This document shows, in pieces, positions 7,105 through 7,343 of a stretch of 7,343 nucleotides of DNA. Origin of the DNA: Amnimonas aquatica (GTDB lineage: Bacteria; Pseudomonadota; Gammaproteobacteria; Pseudomonadales; Moraxellaceae); assembly GCF_002943415.1 (NCBI RefSeq), contig NZ_PTQZ01000079.1:1-7343 (forward strand), given 5' to 3'. Numbering within the stretch: the first letter of the stretch is position 1; each line of letters begins with the position of its first letter. The notes beneath the pieces were generated by a model. The model ran no database searches, was not told where the DNA came from, and was given only the letters and a program-made list of their open reading frames with translations. Position numbers and translations under genes: made by a program.

Positions 7105-7343
7105 GCCGAAAGGGGCTGCCATCGCCACGGCGGCGCCGGCGGAAACGCAGGCGCTGGACGCGGCCGTGTTCCCGGTGTTCCTGCTGCAGACCACGGTCAG
7201 CCGCTGCGCCGCCGAGGGCATCGATCCCGAGGCGTTGTGCCGGGGGCTGGGCTTCGTGGTCGCCGACCTCGATGATCCTGCCTGCCGTGTGTCGTTCCGC
7301 CAGGCCAGCCGCCTGATCCGGCGCGCGCTGCAGTCGCGCGCGG
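7097..7343 (+). CDS. AraC-family transcriptional regulator, N-terminal part (cut by window edge)
   Basis: The frame is open from GTG 7097 to the right edge (82 codons, 3' end missing). After a variable Ala-rich start, the protein reads FPVFLLQTTVSRCAAEGID, then ALCRGLGFVVADLDDP, then RVSFRQASRLIRRALQ. This matches the opening of the Arabinose_bd ligand-sensing domain found in OruR-like AraC regulators; the DNA-binding helix-turn-helix would lie outside the window. GTG 7097 overlaps the SDR stop by 8 bp but has a poor Shine-Dalgarno sequence. GTG 7166 is an in-frame alternative that would start at the conserved part (VFPVFLLQ). Its position suggests that it regulates the SDR gene or genes further right. 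The family call rests on about 60 residues. Confidence 0.72.
   Translation, partial: MTEPKGAAIATAAPAETQALDAAVFPVFLLQTTVSRCAAEGIDPEALCRGLGFVVADLDDPACRVSFRQASRLIRRALQSRA

Noticed and set aside
7107..7118. GAAAGGGG-like sequence as a ribosome binding site for the AraC-type gene
   Set aside because: It is followed by no ATG, GTG or TTG at a usable distance in the regulator frame; only ATC appears.

Overview
The window is high-GC bacterial chromosome with dense coding and short gaps. The codon bias is strongly GC3, strong enough to create very long spurious antisense reading frames. The gene set (RhlE-type DEAD-box helicase, lipoprotein with a classical lipobox, AraC-type regulator beside an SDR) points to a gammaproteobacterium, perhaps of the Alcanivorax/Nevskiales/Xanthomonadales/Pseudomonas kind. 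That placement comes from protein style, not a database search. No tRNA, rRNA, CRISPR array, insertion sequence or phage gene is visible.

Layout, left to right: (1) the 3' end of a membrane-protein gene of unknown function (3-452, +). (2) Convergent with it and overlapping it by 50 bp, rhlE on the minus strand (403-1842), an RNA helicase with a roughly 100-residue Gly/Arg/Gln/Pro tail. (3) A 259-bp divergent intergenic region (1843-2101) with a good minus-strand -10 box for rhlE. (4) A tightly packed plus-strand operon of three cell-envelope genes (2102-6209): a large lipoprotein related to M19/membrane dipeptidases and the metal-dependent hydrolase superfamily, a small membrane-anchored cupredoxin-fold protein without cysteine, and a roughly 12-helix membrane protein with histidines inside its helices. 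Stop and start codons overlap at both junctions (ATGA, TAGTG), so translation is probably coupled. (5) After a 55-bp gap, a classical NADP(H)-type short-chain dehydrogenase (6265-7104), overlapped by 8 bp by the start of an AraC-family regulator of the Arabinose_bd type (7097 onward, cut by the window edge).

The three-gene envelope operon is the most interesting part. Its products would sit together at the inner membrane and periplasm, and all three carry histidines that could bind metal. No function can be assigned from sequence alone. A copper- or other metal-dependent envelope activity is a reasonable but unproven hypothesis. The SDR/AraC pair looks like an ordinary catabolic or lipid/steroid-type oxidoreductase with a linked regulator.
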